A stretch of 64,000 bases of DNA from an uncultured Sanguibacteroides sp. (GTDB lineage Bacteria; Bacteroidota; Bacteroidia; Bacteroidales; Marinifilaceae). Within the stretch, counting starts at the first letter, position 1, and each line of letters starts with the position of its first letter. Made by a program: the position numbers and the translations under genes. Under the pieces are notes generated by a model, which was given only the letters and a program-made list of their open reading frames with translations, searched no databases and was not told the origin of the DNA. The stretch is taken from positions 62,001-126,000 of the forward strand of contig NZ_UQRQ01000002.1 of the NCBI RefSeq assembly GCF_900543425.1, given 5' to 3'. Below are positions 26,360-34,340 of this stretch, piece by piece.

Positions 26360-27703
26360 ATGGAACCTTTCTACCATGCCTTAAAAGTTGCGTCTCAAGC
26401 GTGTATCGGATGTACTCATTGCATGAGTCTATGTCCGACACAAGCGATACGTATCAGGCACGGGAAGGCAAGTATATACGAAGCAGCTTGTGTAGATTGC
26501 GGTATGTGTCTGAAATCCTGTCCCCAACATGCCATTATCGTGGAACAGGATGATTTCAATCAGATTTTCAATTTTAAACACCGGGTCATTTTACTTCCCA
26601 CCGTCTTATTCGGACAATTTTCCGAAGATATCACGGAAGAACAGATTTTTTCGGAACTACATGATATGGGATTTACTTATGTACTGGAAGTTGCACAAAC
26701 ATCCGGTATTTTGACAGAAGCAACCCGGGACTACATGAAAAACAACAGTCATCTAAGACCGTTCATATCCAGTTTTTGTCCGGCTATCGTCCGGTTGATT
26801 CAGGTCAGGTTCCCTTCACTAATAGGGCATATCGTCCGTTTAAAACAAGCCATGGATTTAGCGGCCATCTATGCCCGGCAGAAATTAATCGATCAGGGTA
26901 TTCCTAACGAGGAGATCGGAATTTTCTACGTTACCCCTTGCGCTGCCAAAATCGCAGCCGTAAAATCTCCCGTGGGAGAAGAGGGATCCGCTGTAAACGG
27001 AGTTATTAACATTGACTTTATTTACAACAAGATACAATTAGGTATCACTCAACACAAGAATCAACCGCTCATTCCCGTCCCGGAACAAACTTACTTATCA
27101 CCGGAAGCCATTGCCTGGACTCTTACTGAAGGCGAAGCTTCCCGTTTTGACGGACGCTGCCTCGCTATTGACGAAATTCATAATGTCATCGATATTCTCG
27201 AGAAACTGGAAAATGACGAAATCACGGACATTGATTTTCTTGAATTACGGGCTTGCGACCACTCTTGCGCGGGAGGAGCTCTTGTCATAAACAATCGTTT
27301 CTTAACGATAGAGCGTTTACGTAAGCGCATGAGGACAAGCGAAATGCAAAATCGGACCAGTCCGGACGATATACAACAATACAGGTCTTTTCTATACAAA
27401 CTCATGCCCCTCACGGGTAAGATTCCTCCCCGTTCCATCGAAAAACTGGACGAAGACATGCTCGTAGCCATGGAAAAAATGGAAAAGATCAACCGAATCA
27501 TGGAGTTCATTCCTAAAATAGATTGTGGAGCTTGCGGAGCTCCCTCCTGCCAAACCCTTGCCCGAGACGTCGTTCAGGGGAAAGCCAAATTGAACCAGTG
27601 CGTGTTTATGCAAAAAATTCTTTGTAAAGAGGATTTAATGACCCCGGAAGAATCCCTCGACATTTCAGAAAAAACCTGGGGGAAGAAAAGATTTGAATCA
27701 TAA
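26360..27703 (+). CDS. [FeFe]-hydrogenase, probably group B
   Basis: A 447-residue iron-sulfur protein. Two N-terminal [4Fe-4S] sites use Cys15, 18, 21, 25 and Cys44, 47, 50, 54. The hydrogenase large-subunit domain has all four potential H-cluster Cys ligands in altered surroundings: FCPA (Cys140), TPCAAK (Cys194) and RACDHSCAGG (Cys299, Cys303), in place of TSCCPxW, MPCxxK and ACxxGCxxGGG. The proton-relay Cys before the first ligand is Phe here. A C-terminal four-Cys motif (389, 392, 397, 414) may bind another cluster. No PAS domain, which argues against the sensory group C. I infer a group B enzyme evolving or sensing H2 with ferredoxin; catalytic activity is not proven. Confidence 0.8.
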   Translation: MEPFYHALKVASQACIGCTHCMSLCPTQAIRIRHGKASIYEAACVDCGMCLKSCPQHAIIVEQDDFNQIFNFKHRVILLPTVLFGQFSEDITEEQIFSELHDMGFTYVLEVAQTSGILTEATRDYMKNNSHLRPFISSFCPAIVRLIQVRFPSLIGHIVRLKQAMDLAAIYARQKLIDQGIPNEEIGIFYVTPCAAKIAAVKSPVGEEGSAVNGVINIDFIYNKIQLGITQHKNQPLIPVPEQTYLSPEAIAWTLTEGEASRFDGRCLAIDEIHNVIDILEKLENDEITDIDFLELRACDHSCAGGALVINNRFLTIERLRKRMRTSEMQNRTSPDDIQQYRSFLYKLMPLTGKIPPRSIEKLDEDMLVAMEKMEKINRIMEFIPKIDCGACGAPSCQTLARDVVQGKAKLNQCVFMQKILCKEDLMTPEESLDISEKTWGKKRFES

Positions 27704-27721
27704 TTAATCGAATATAAAATC

Positions 27722-28057
27722 ATGACCGTACAAGAACTTATAACCAAACTAAACCTTACTCTTTGTAGTGGAGCTTCCGGTACAAACCGGGAAATTAAAG
27801 GAGGATATACATCCGATCTGTTAAGCGACGTCATGGGTAACGCCCGGGAAGGGGACATATGGGTTACTCTTCAAACCCATAAAAACATTATGGCTATCGC
27901 CTCCTTAAAAGAGATTGCCGCCATCATACTCGTGAAAGGACGTACCCCCGAACAAGATACGGCAGCAGAGAGCGATTCCGAAGGAATTCCAATCCTGTCC
28001 ACATCTTTGGAGACCTTTGAAATCACGGGAGAATTATACAAAACCATTAAAGGCTAA
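27722..28057 (+). CDS. DRTGG-domain protein (second copy)
   Basis: A 111-residue DRTGG-like domain related to the gene at 25568: similar length, MTVQELITKLNLTLCSG start, GGYTSDLLSDVMGNA and a C-terminal strand-helix. Compared with the first copy it keeps more of the family's DLLSDV signature and may be the ligand-binding form; the two differ at most other positions, so they are old duplicates. It starts 18 bases after the group-B-like hydrogenase and is followed 5 bases later by the PHP gene. Confidence 0.8.
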   Translation: MTVQELITKLNLTLCSGASGTNREIKGGYTSDLLSDVMGNAREGDIWVTLQTHKNIMAIASLKEIAAIILVKGRTPEQDTAAESDSEGIPILSTSLETFEITGELYKTIKG

Positions 28058-28062
28058 AATCC

Positions 28063-28776
28063 ATGATATTCCGGGCCGATTTACATATACATACCGTACT
28101 CTCCCCTTGTGGGGACCTGGATATGAGTCCCCGGAATATTATTGCCACGGCTAAACAAAAAAAATTAGACATCATCGGTATTACCGACCACAATTCCACC
28201 AGACAGGCTACCGTTATCCAGGAAAAGGCCCAAAAAGAAGGAATCTTTGTTCTTACGGGAGTAGAGATCTCAACCCGGGAAGAGGCTCATTGTTTAGCTT
28301 TCTTCCCTACCGGGGAACGACTCGGCGAATTCCAACTTTTTTTAGACCGACACCTCCCCTATATTCAAAATAACCCGGAAAAATTCGGCTATCAAGTAGT
28401 AGTCGACTGGGAAGATCAAATTTTATACGAAGAAGAACGCCTGCTAATTTCCGCTCTGGATCTGCCGATCGAAAATATAGAACATGAAGTACATCGGTTA
28501 GAGGGTATCTTTATTCCCGCCCACATTGACAAAAGCTGTTTCAGTATTATTTCTCAATTGGGATTTATTCCTCCCGACCTACAAGTGGAAGCCTTGGAAC
28601 TCAGTCCTCACACGACCAAAGAAGCATTTTTAAAAAACAATACTTACCTTCAGAATTATGCCTTTATTCGTTCCTCCGATGCCCATTATACCAATGACAT
28701 CGGTAAGGTATACACGGAACTATCCCTTTCATCTCTCTCTTTTGAATCTATTAATCAAGCGATTAGATCCCTATAA
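28063..28776 (+). CDS. PHP-domain metal-dependent phosphoesterase (TrpH-like)
   Basis: A 237-residue PHP protein. Metal-ligand motifs are visible: DLHIHTVLSPCGD near the N-terminus, ITDHNS, GVEIST, PAHIDKS and, near the end, SSDAHY. The family hydrolyses phosphoesters such as 3',5'-bisphosphonucleotides or oligonucleotides. The N-terminal Cys in LSPCGD is characteristic of the sub-family found with hydrogenase genes. It closes block 1 of the hydrogenase region; the actual substrate is unknown. Confidence 0.85.
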   Translation: MIFRADLHIHTVLSPCGDLDMSPRNIIATAKQKKLDIIGITDHNSTRQATVIQEKAQKEGIFVLTGVEISTREEAHCLAFFPTGERLGEFQLFLDRHLPYIQNNPEKFGYQVVVDWEDQILYEEERLLISALDLPIENIEHEVHRLEGIFIPAHIDKSCFSIISQLGFIPPDLQVEALELSPHTTKEAFLKNNTYLQNYAFIRSSDAHYTNDIGKVYTELSLSSLSFESINQAIRSL

Positions 28777-28891
28777 ATCCTCCTTAAATGTTTTTTGAAA
28801 AAACTACAAAATAAAGAATGGAATCAGGGGAAATAATATATTTTATATACATAATTATCACAGAATCAACTTCATCTATCTATCAATAAAC

Positions 28892-29034
28892 GAACGTTTT
28901 ATGATTTTGGCTATTTAGAAAGGGACAAAATAGGCTTTAATGTGCTTTATTATTGATTTATAATTTTTTAAAATAAATCAATATAGCATATTTTTCGAAT
29001 AAAATCCGTATATTTACGCCATCATAAAACGTTC
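28892..29034. repeat. Nested inverted repeats upstream of the response regulator
   Basis: An outer 14-base perfect inverted repeat (GAACGTTTTATGAT at 28892-28905 and its complement at 29021-29034) encloses an inner 11-base perfect inverted repeat (28951-28961 and 28973-28983, 11-base loop). Both lie in the 281-base gap between the PHP gene and the response regulator; the right outer arm is 23 bases before that gene's ATG. Possible operator pair or transcript hairpin. A TATATTTA (-7-like) is at 29009-29016, just inside the right arm. Confidence 0.6.
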
Positions 29035-29057
29035 ATTTTTTTAAATTGAGTAGAAGA

Positions 29058-29450
29058 ATGACAGGAAAGGAAAATGATCATATTAATCCATCCAAAACAA
29101 TACTTATTGCCGAAGACAACGAAAGTAATTTTCTTCTTTTAGATACGATTCTAAGAAAAGAATACTCTATTGTTCGTGCCCGGGACGGGGTGGAAGCGAT
29201 CCAAAAATTCAAATCTCATTTTCCGGATCTTATTTTAATGGATATCAAAATGCCTCAAATGGACGGCTTAGAAGCCACCCGCGAAATACGAGAAGCAAAT
29301 TCAGATATTCCAATTATAGCCGTAAGTGCTTTCGCCTTTCCCCAAGACAGAGAGGCGGCAGAGGCAGCGGGATGTTCCGACTACATTGTAAAACCTATCA
29401 ATTGCGCCCTCTTGAAACAACTCCTCCAATATTACCTTTTTCCAGATTAA
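29058..29450 (+). CDS. Stand-alone response-regulator receiver
   Basis: About 130 residues from ATG 29058 (the open frame begins at a TTG, 29046). A single CheY-like receiver: acidic pocket AED (18-20), phosphoacceptor Asp62 in LILMDIKMPQMDGLEA, Ser in AVSAF and Lys in YIVKPI. No output domain. It is strikingly similar to the receiver at the C-terminus of the hybrid kinase at 60127-62055, sharing ILIAED, ESNFLLL and LILMDIKMP...MDGLEAT. It lies between the two hydrogenase blocks, in a promoter region with nested inverted repeats. Cognate kinase not adjacent. Confidence 0.88.
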   Translation: MTGKENDHINPSKTILIAEDNESNFLLLDTILRKEYSIVRARDGVEAIQKFKSHFPDLILMDIKMPQMDGLEATREIREANSDIPIIAVSAFAFPQDREAAEAAGCSDYIVKPINCALLKQLLQYYLFPD

Positions 29451-29535
29451 ATTATCCCACTCATTTTTATTTGTGTGGTAGCCTAGTGAACAAAGGTTTA
29501 AAAACTTTATTAGAAACAATCTATATAACAAAGGT

Positions 29536-29548
29536 TGACATCATGTCA
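29536..29548. promoter_or_regulatory. Palindromic operator candidate upstream of hydrogenase block 2
   Basis: TGACATCATGTCA is a perfect odd palindrome (arms TGACAT/ATGTCA around C). Its centre is about 44 bases upstream of the start of transcription expected from the -7 box at 29572-29579, a common place for activator sites. It resembles CRP/FNR-type half-sites but its spacing is not the FNR consensus. Confidence 0.4.
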
Positions 29549-29571
29549 GTTGTTTATTGCGATATTTCTAC

Positions 29572-29579
29572 TATATTTG
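29572..29579 (+). promoter_or_regulatory. -7 promoter element for hydrogenase block 2
   Basis: TATATTTG matches TAnnTTTG exactly. A TTG at 29550-29552, 19 bases upstream, could be part of a -33 element. The predicted start near 29586 leaves a leader of about 88 bases before the ATG at 29674. Confidence 0.5.
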
Positions 29580-29673
29580 AGACGAATTATTTTCAATTGA
29601 AAGTTTATTTTGAAAATAACCGTAAATTTATAAGTGGAAGGTGCGATTTCCCTCACATTTAGAAGTGACGAAG

Positions 29674-30231
29674 ATGCAGGATTTATCAGCTCATATTATG
29701 GACATTGCCCAAAATTCGGTGCGGGCAGAGGCCACAAAAATAGAAATTGATATTGAAGAAAATATCAAAAAAGACCTCTTTAGCATCACGATAAAGGACA
29801 ATGGATGCGGTATGGATAAAGAAACATTGGCTCGGGTAACGGATCCATTTTTCACGAGTAGAACCGTTCGAAAAGTAGGATTGGGTATTCCCTTGTTAAA
29901 ACAAAATGCAGAGCAAACCGGAGGTTCGTTAACCATTCGTTCTCATAAAGGAGAAGGCACAACCATTCAGGCTATTTTCTCTCACTCCCATCTGGATCGT
30001 CCTCCCGTCGGTAATATAGCCAATACGATCGTTCTACTTGTAGCATCGAATCCGGACATCCATTTTGTCTATCACCATGTCACAGAAAAAGGGACATATC
30101 TTTTTGACTCAAAAGAGGTGAAAGATTATTTGGAAGGTGTTCCTATTAATGACCCGGAGATCATACTTGCTCTACAGCAAATGATAGAAGAGAACTTAAA
30201 AGAGATAACTTATACAACAAATAAACCTTAA
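29674..30231 (+). CDS. Histidine-kinase-like ATPase (HATPase) of the hydrogenase operon
   Basis: About 185 residues from ATG 29674; the frame can also start at GTG 29641. A GHKL ATPase fold with MDIAQNSVRAEATKIEID (N box), IKDNGCGMD (G1), DPFFTSRTVRKVGLGIPLLK (F and G2 boxes) and GEGTTIQAIF. There is no HisKA dimerisation or sensor domain, so it is not a normal histidine kinase. It is the first gene of the operon carrying hydB, hydA and hydC; this family is a frequent neighbour of NADH-linked [FeFe]-hydrogenases. Role unknown, possibly ATP-dependent regulation. Confidence 0.83.
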   Translation: MQDLSAHIMDIAQNSVRAEATKIEIDIEENIKKDLFSITIKDNGCGMDKETLARVTDPFFTSRTVRKVGLGIPLLKQNAEQTGGSLTIRSHKGEGTTIQAIFSHSHLDRPPVGNIANTIVLLVASNPDIHFVYHHVTEKGTYLFDSKEVKDYLEGVPINDPEIILALQQMIEENLKEITYTTNKP

Positions 30232-30240
30232 TCATTAACT

Positions 30241-30630
30241 ATGGAGAAGATAAAATCATTAGCAGATCTTAAACGTATCAAAGAAAACGTTCAGGCTAAA
30301 ATCGACCTTCGTGAAAAAAGCGAACAAGCAGATAACCTGATTCAGATAAAAATAGCCATGGCTACGTGCGGGATTGCAGCCGGAAGTAAGGAAACCATGA
30401 ATTATTTTATCGAAAATTTAGAAAAAAACGGGATTGCGGCTGTTGTGACACAAACCGGTTGTATGGGATACTGTTACGCGGAACCGACCATCGAAATCAC
30501 AAAACCCGGTAAGGAGCCGATCGTTTTTGGTCATGTAACCCCGGAAAAAGCAGAAGAAATCATTCAGAAATATTTAAAGAACGACGAACTCGTGGAGGGA
30601 ATAATTCCCGTTAATTATAACACGATTTAA
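30241..30630 (+). CDS. Thioredoxin-like [2Fe-2S] ferredoxin-domain protein
   Basis: A 129-residue protein with a helical N-terminal extension (about 1-34) and a thioredoxin-like ferredoxin fold. Cys43 (ATCGIAAGSK), Cys74 and Cys78 (TGCMGYC) sit where [2Fe-2S] ligands of the NuoE-like fold occur; a fourth ligand Cys is not obvious. Related domains head HydB and form the core of HydC in this operon, so a role in electron transfer or cluster assembly of the same complex is reasonable. 9 bases after the HATPase gene, 74 bases before hydB. Confidence 0.82.
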   Translation: MEKIKSLADLKRIKENVQAKIDLREKSEQADNLIQIKIAMATCGIAAGSKETMNYFIENLEKNGIAAVVTQTGCMGYCYAEPTIEITKPGKEPIVFGHVTPEKAEEIIQKYLKNDELVEGIIPVNYNTI

Positions 30631-30704
30631 TCGTTGCAACCCGATTATAATCTGTCGAGTTGTGTTGAAAACAAGAAAATTAACCCTAACAAAACCTTAT
30701 ATCT

Positions 30705-32495
30705 ATGAGTTATAAAATGCATGTTCTCGTATGCGGTGGGACCGGATGTAGAGCATCCGCCAGTCAACACATTATCGGGAAACTGGAAGAGTGCCTGAAA
30801 GATAAAAACCTCGAAGATGAAGTTCAGGTCATTGCGACAGGCTGTTTCGGTTTCTGCGAAAAAGGCCCTATCGTAAAAATCATGCCGGACAATACTTTTT
30901 ACGTTCAGGTAAAGCCGGAGGATGCCGAGGAAATTGTGAATGAACATATTATCAAAGGACGTAAAGTCGAGCGTTTACTCTATAAAGATCCGGAGAAAAA
31001 AAGTGCCGTAAGTGATTCCAAGCACATGGGATTCTATAAAAAGCAACTCCGTATCGCCTTACGTAACTGTGGCTTTATCAATCCTGAAAATATCGAAGAA
31101 TATATTGCTCGTGACGGGTATGCTGCATTGGCAAAATGCCTGACGGAAATGACCCCTCAAGAGGTGATCAGCGAAATGAAACTTTCCGGCCTACGGGGAA
31201 GAGGCGGCGGCGGATTTCCTACCGGTATGAAATGGGAATTTGCCAGCAAATACCAGGCAGATCAAAAATACGTGGTATGTAATGCCGACGAAGGAGATCC
31301 GGGGGCATTTATGGATCGGTCCATTATGGAAGGAGACCCTCACTCTATCGTGGAAGCCATGGCCATTTGCGGTTACAGTATCGGTGCTACAAAAGGATTG
31401 GTTTATATTCGTGCCGAATATCCACTGGCTATCAACAGATTGAAAACGGCTATCAAACAAGCTGAAGAGTATGGACTCTTAGGACAACACATCTTAGGAA
31501 CCGACTTCCATTTTTCCATCGAATTACGATACGGAGCAGGAGCCTTCGTCTGCGGAGAAGAGACGGCCCTGATCCATTCCATGGAAGGACAACGCGGTGA
31601 ACCGACGATGAAACCGCCTTTCCCGGCAGAAGCAGGTTACCTGAAACGTCCCACGAACGTAAATAACGTGGAAACATTGGCCAATGTTCCGGTCATTATC
31701 ACGAAAGGTGCGAATTGGTTTAACAAGATTGGAACAGAACGTTCCAAAGGAACAAAAGTATTTGCCTTAGCCGGTAAAATCAATAACGTCGGTCTGATTG
31801 AAGTTCCCATGGGAACAACTTTACGGGAAGTCATCTACGAAATCGGAGGTGGCATCAAAAACGGCAAGAAATTCAAAGCAGTCCAAACCGGTGGTCCTTC
31901 CGGCGGTTGCCTGACGGAAAAACACTTAGACGTGCCTATTGATTTCGACAACCTGTTGGCCTCGGGTTCCATGATGGGTTCCGGAGGAATGATCGTTATG
32001 GATGAAGACGATTGTATGGTTGCCGTTGCGAAATTCTACCTGGATTTCACCGTAGAGGAATCTTGTGGAAAATGTACTCCGTGTCGGGTAGGAAACAGAC
32101 GACTTTACGAGCTACTGGATAAGATCACCAAGGGACAAGGAACCATGGAAGATCTCGATACGCTGAAAAACCTTAGCCGAGTAATCAAGGATACGGCTCT
32201 TTGCGGTCTGGGACAAACCTCCCCGAATCCGGTACTTTCGACTATCGACAATTTCTACGATGAATACATCGCTCACATTAAGGACAAAAAATGTCCGGCC
32301 GGTAAATGTAAAGATTTGCTGACCTACCACATCGATCCCGAGTTATGTATCGGATGCGGACTCTGTGCACGAAATTGCCCGGTTGACGCGATTGTCGGCG
32401 AAAGAAAAGAGGTACACTTTATCAACACGGCCAAATGCATCAAATGCGGTGCCTGTATGGAGAAATGTAAATTCAAAGCCGTAAGCACGAGATAA
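30705..32495 (+). CDS. hydB: NADH-dependent [FeFe]-hydrogenase subunit HydB (NuoF-like)
   Basis: A 596-residue flavoprotein of the NuoF type. Residues 1-100 are a thioredoxin-like [2Fe-2S] domain (Cys10, 15, 47, 51). The FMN/NADH core starts with LRGRGGGGFPTGMKW (about 160) and includes NADEGDPGAF; the core's [4Fe-4S] site is CGKCTPCRVG (about 454), completed by a Cys near ALCGLGQ. Two C-terminal ferredoxin sites use CIGCGLCARNCP and CIKCGACMEKC. In HydABC complexes this subunit binds NAD(H) and FMN, the site for electron bifurcation or confurcation with ferredoxin. It is separated from hydA by 61 bases containing a hairpin. Confidence 0.94.
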   Translation: MSYKMHVLVCGGTGCRASASQHIIGKLEECLKDKNLEDEVQVIATGCFGFCEKGPIVKIMPDNTFYVQVKPEDAEEIVNEHIIKGRKVERLLYKDPEKKSAVSDSKHMGFYKKQLRIALRNCGFINPENIEEYIARDGYAALAKCLTEMTPQEVISEMKLSGLRGRGGGGFPTGMKWEFASKYQADQKYVVCNADEGDPGAFMDRSIMEGDPHSIVEAMAICGYSIGATKGLVYIRAEYPLAINRLKTAIKQAEEYGLLGQHILGTDFHFSIELRYGAGAFVCGEETALIHSMEGQRGEPTMKPPFPAEAGYLKRPTNVNNVETLANVPVIITKGANWFNKIGTERSKGTKVFALAGKINNVGLIEVPMGTTLREVIYEIGGGIKNGKKFKAVQTGGPSGGCLTEKHLDVPIDFDNLLASGSMMGSGGMIVMDEDDCMVAVAKFYLDFTVEESCGKCTPCRVGNRRLYELLDKITKGQGTMEDLDTLKNLSRVIKDTALCGLGQTSPNPVLSTIDNFYDEYIAHIKDKKCPAGKCKDLLTYHIDPELCIGCGLCARNCPVDAIVGERKEVHFINTAKCIKCGACMEKCKFKAVSTR

Positions 32496-32497
32496 GA

Positions 32498-32522
32498 CTT
32501 TTCTCCTAAAATAGGAGAAAGG
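32498..32522 (+). other. Hairpin in the hydB-hydA gap
   Basis: TTTCTCCTA (32500-32508) pairs perfectly with TAGGAGAAA (32512-32520) around a 3-base loop, extendable by one wobble and one C-G pair. No T-run follows, so it is more likely an mRNA processing or stability element than a terminator, between two genes of one operon. Confidence 0.5.
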
Positions 32523-32556
32523 TGGAAAGCTAAAATTTCACGATTAAGATTTTAAC

Positions 32557-34329
32557 ATGGAAAACAATATAACATTAAAAATAGATAACCGGGAGGTAAG
32601 TGTCCCCAAAGGCACTACTATTCTGGAAGCCGCACGAGGAATGGGAATCGATATTCCAACCCTCTGCTACATGAACCTGAAAGACCTGTGTATCCAAAAC
32701 ATTCCGGCTTCTTGCCGTATATGTGTGGTAGAAGTGGAAGGTAGAAAAAACTTGGCTCCCTCTTGTGCCACCAAGTGCGAAAACGGCATGAACGTACGTA
32801 CGAATACGATCCGCGTTCTGAACGCCCGTCGCGTTGTTCTCGAATTGATGCTATCCGATCATCCTTCAGACTGCTTGGTTTGTCCGAAGTCCGGGAAATG
32901 CGATTTACAGACCATTGCCATTAAATTAGGTATCCGCGAAATTCCTTTCGCCGGCGCCCAAACCACTTATAGGGTGGACGAATCTCCTTCCATCCGCCGG
33001 GACATGAGTAAATGTATCTATTGCCGCCGGTGCGAAACCATGTGTAACGAAGTACAAACCGTCGGTGCACTTAGTGCGGCAAACCGGGGCTTCGGTTCCG
33101 TCGTTATGCCGGCCTTCGATCAGAATCTGAAAGATTCCGAATGTACTTTCTGTGGACAATGTGTTGCCGTTTGCCCCGTGGGTGCTCTAACGGAAATAGA
33201 TCACACGAATCGTTTGATTCGGGATCTGTCTAATCCGGAAAAGACCGTGATCGTACAAACAGCTCCTGCCGTGCGGGCCGCCTTAGGAGAAGAGTTCGGA
33301 TTACCGGCCGGCACATCCGTTACCGGAAAAATGGTTGCAGCCTTACGTCAATTAGGCTTTGCCAAAGTATTCGATACCGATTTTGCCGCCGACTTGACCA
33401 TTATGGAGGAAGGAACCGAACTATTAAGCCGTCTTGGAGCCTTTTTGAACGGAGACAAGAATGTCAAATTGCCGATCATCACTTCTTGTTGTCCGGGATG
33501 GGTCAATTTCTTCGAAAACCAGTTCCCGGATCTTTTGGACATGCCTTCGAGCGCCCGATCTCCACAACAAATGTTCGGAGCCGTAGCCAAAAGCTACTGG
33601 GCCGAAAAGATGGGTATAAAGAGAGAAGACCTGATTGTCGTATCCGTCATGCCTTGTTTAGCCAAAAAATTCGAATGCGAGAGGGACGAATTTAAAACGG
33701 ACGGAGACCCGGATGTAAACTACTCCATCTCTACCAGAGAATTAGCCGCCTTGGTCAAACAAACCAATATCGATTTCATGCAACTCGAGGACGAAGAGTT
33801 TGATTCGCCTCTTGGAGAATCAACCGGAGCTGCCGTTATTTTCGGAGCGTCGGGAGGTGTTATGGAAGCCGCTTTACGTACAGCCTACGAAATACACACG
33901 GGAAAAACTCTCGATAACGTTAACTTCGAAGACGTTAGAGGTATCAGCAACTTGAAAGAAGCGACCATCGACGTAGACGGTTTCGAGCTGAAGGTAGCCG
34001 TTGCCCATGGCCTCGGGAATGCTCGTAAATTAATGAACGAGATTCGAGCAGGAAAATCTCCGTACCACGCCATCGAAATCATGGCTTGCCCTGGCGGTTG
34101 CATCGGCGGAGGCGGCCAACCGCTTCACCACGGAGACTCTTCTCTATTGAAAGCCCGTACAAAAGCCCTTTACCAGGAAGATGAGGCAAAACATTTACGC
34201 AAATCTCACGAGAATCCTTATATTATCTCTCTTTATGAAGAATACTTAGGAAAACCGATGAGCGAAAAGGCACATCATCTTTTACATACATGTTACTTCA
34301 ACAGAAGTAAAGAAATTACTGAACAATAA
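32557..34329 (+). CDS. hydA: [FeFe]-hydrogenase catalytic subunit HydA (group A, trimeric type)
   Basis: A 590-residue catalytic subunit. N-terminal [2Fe-2S] domain with Cys37, 53, 56, 70; a His-ligated [4Fe-4S] site (His102, Cys106, 109, 115); two [4Fe-4S] sites at Cys153-163 and Cys196-206. The H-cluster signatures are complete: TSCCPGW (Cys311 proton relay, Cys312 ligand), MPCLAKKFE (Cys367) and MACPGGCIGGGG (Cys511, 515). A C-terminal small-subunit-like segment follows (HHLLHTCYFNR). With HydB and HydC it forms a cytoplasmic complex linking H2 to NADH and ferredoxin. Maturation needs HydE (encoded at 3706) plus HydF and HydG, not in this window. Confidence 0.96.
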   Translation: MENNITLKIDNREVSVPKGTTILEAARGMGIDIPTLCYMNLKDLCIQNIPASCRICVVEVEGRKNLAPSCATKCENGMNVRTNTIRVLNARRVVLELMLSDHPSDCLVCPKSGKCDLQTIAIKLGIREIPFAGAQTTYRVDESPSIRRDMSKCIYCRRCETMCNEVQTVGALSAANRGFGSVVMPAFDQNLKDSECTFCGQCVAVCPVGALTEIDHTNRLIRDLSNPEKTVIVQTAPAVRAALGEEFGLPAGTSVTGKMVAALRQLGFAKVFDTDFAADLTIMEEGTELLSRLGAFLNGDKNVKLPIITSCCPGWVNFFENQFPDLLDMPSSARSPQQMFGAVAKSYWAEKMGIKREDLIVVSVMPCLAKKFECERDEFKTDGDPDVNYSISTRELAALVKQTNIDFMQLEDEEFDSPLGESTGAAVIFGASGGVMEAALRTAYEIHTGKTLDNVNFEDVRGISNLKEATIDVDGFELKVAVAHGLGNARKLMNEIRAGKSPYHAIEIMACPGGCIGGGGQPLHHGDSSLLKARTKALYQEDEAKHLRKSHENPYIISLYEEYLGKPMSEKAHHLLHTCYFNRSKEITEQ

Positions 34330-34340
34330 AAGAACGGAAT

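Noticed and set aside
29536..29548. FNR box
   Set aside because: Half-sites are similar to TTGAC, but the spacing and odd symmetry differ from TTGAT-N4-ATCAA, so I list it only as an operator candidate.
29372..29662. A 96-codon frame between the receiver and the HATPase gene
   Set aside because: It overlaps the receiver in another frame and runs through the promoter; no family features.
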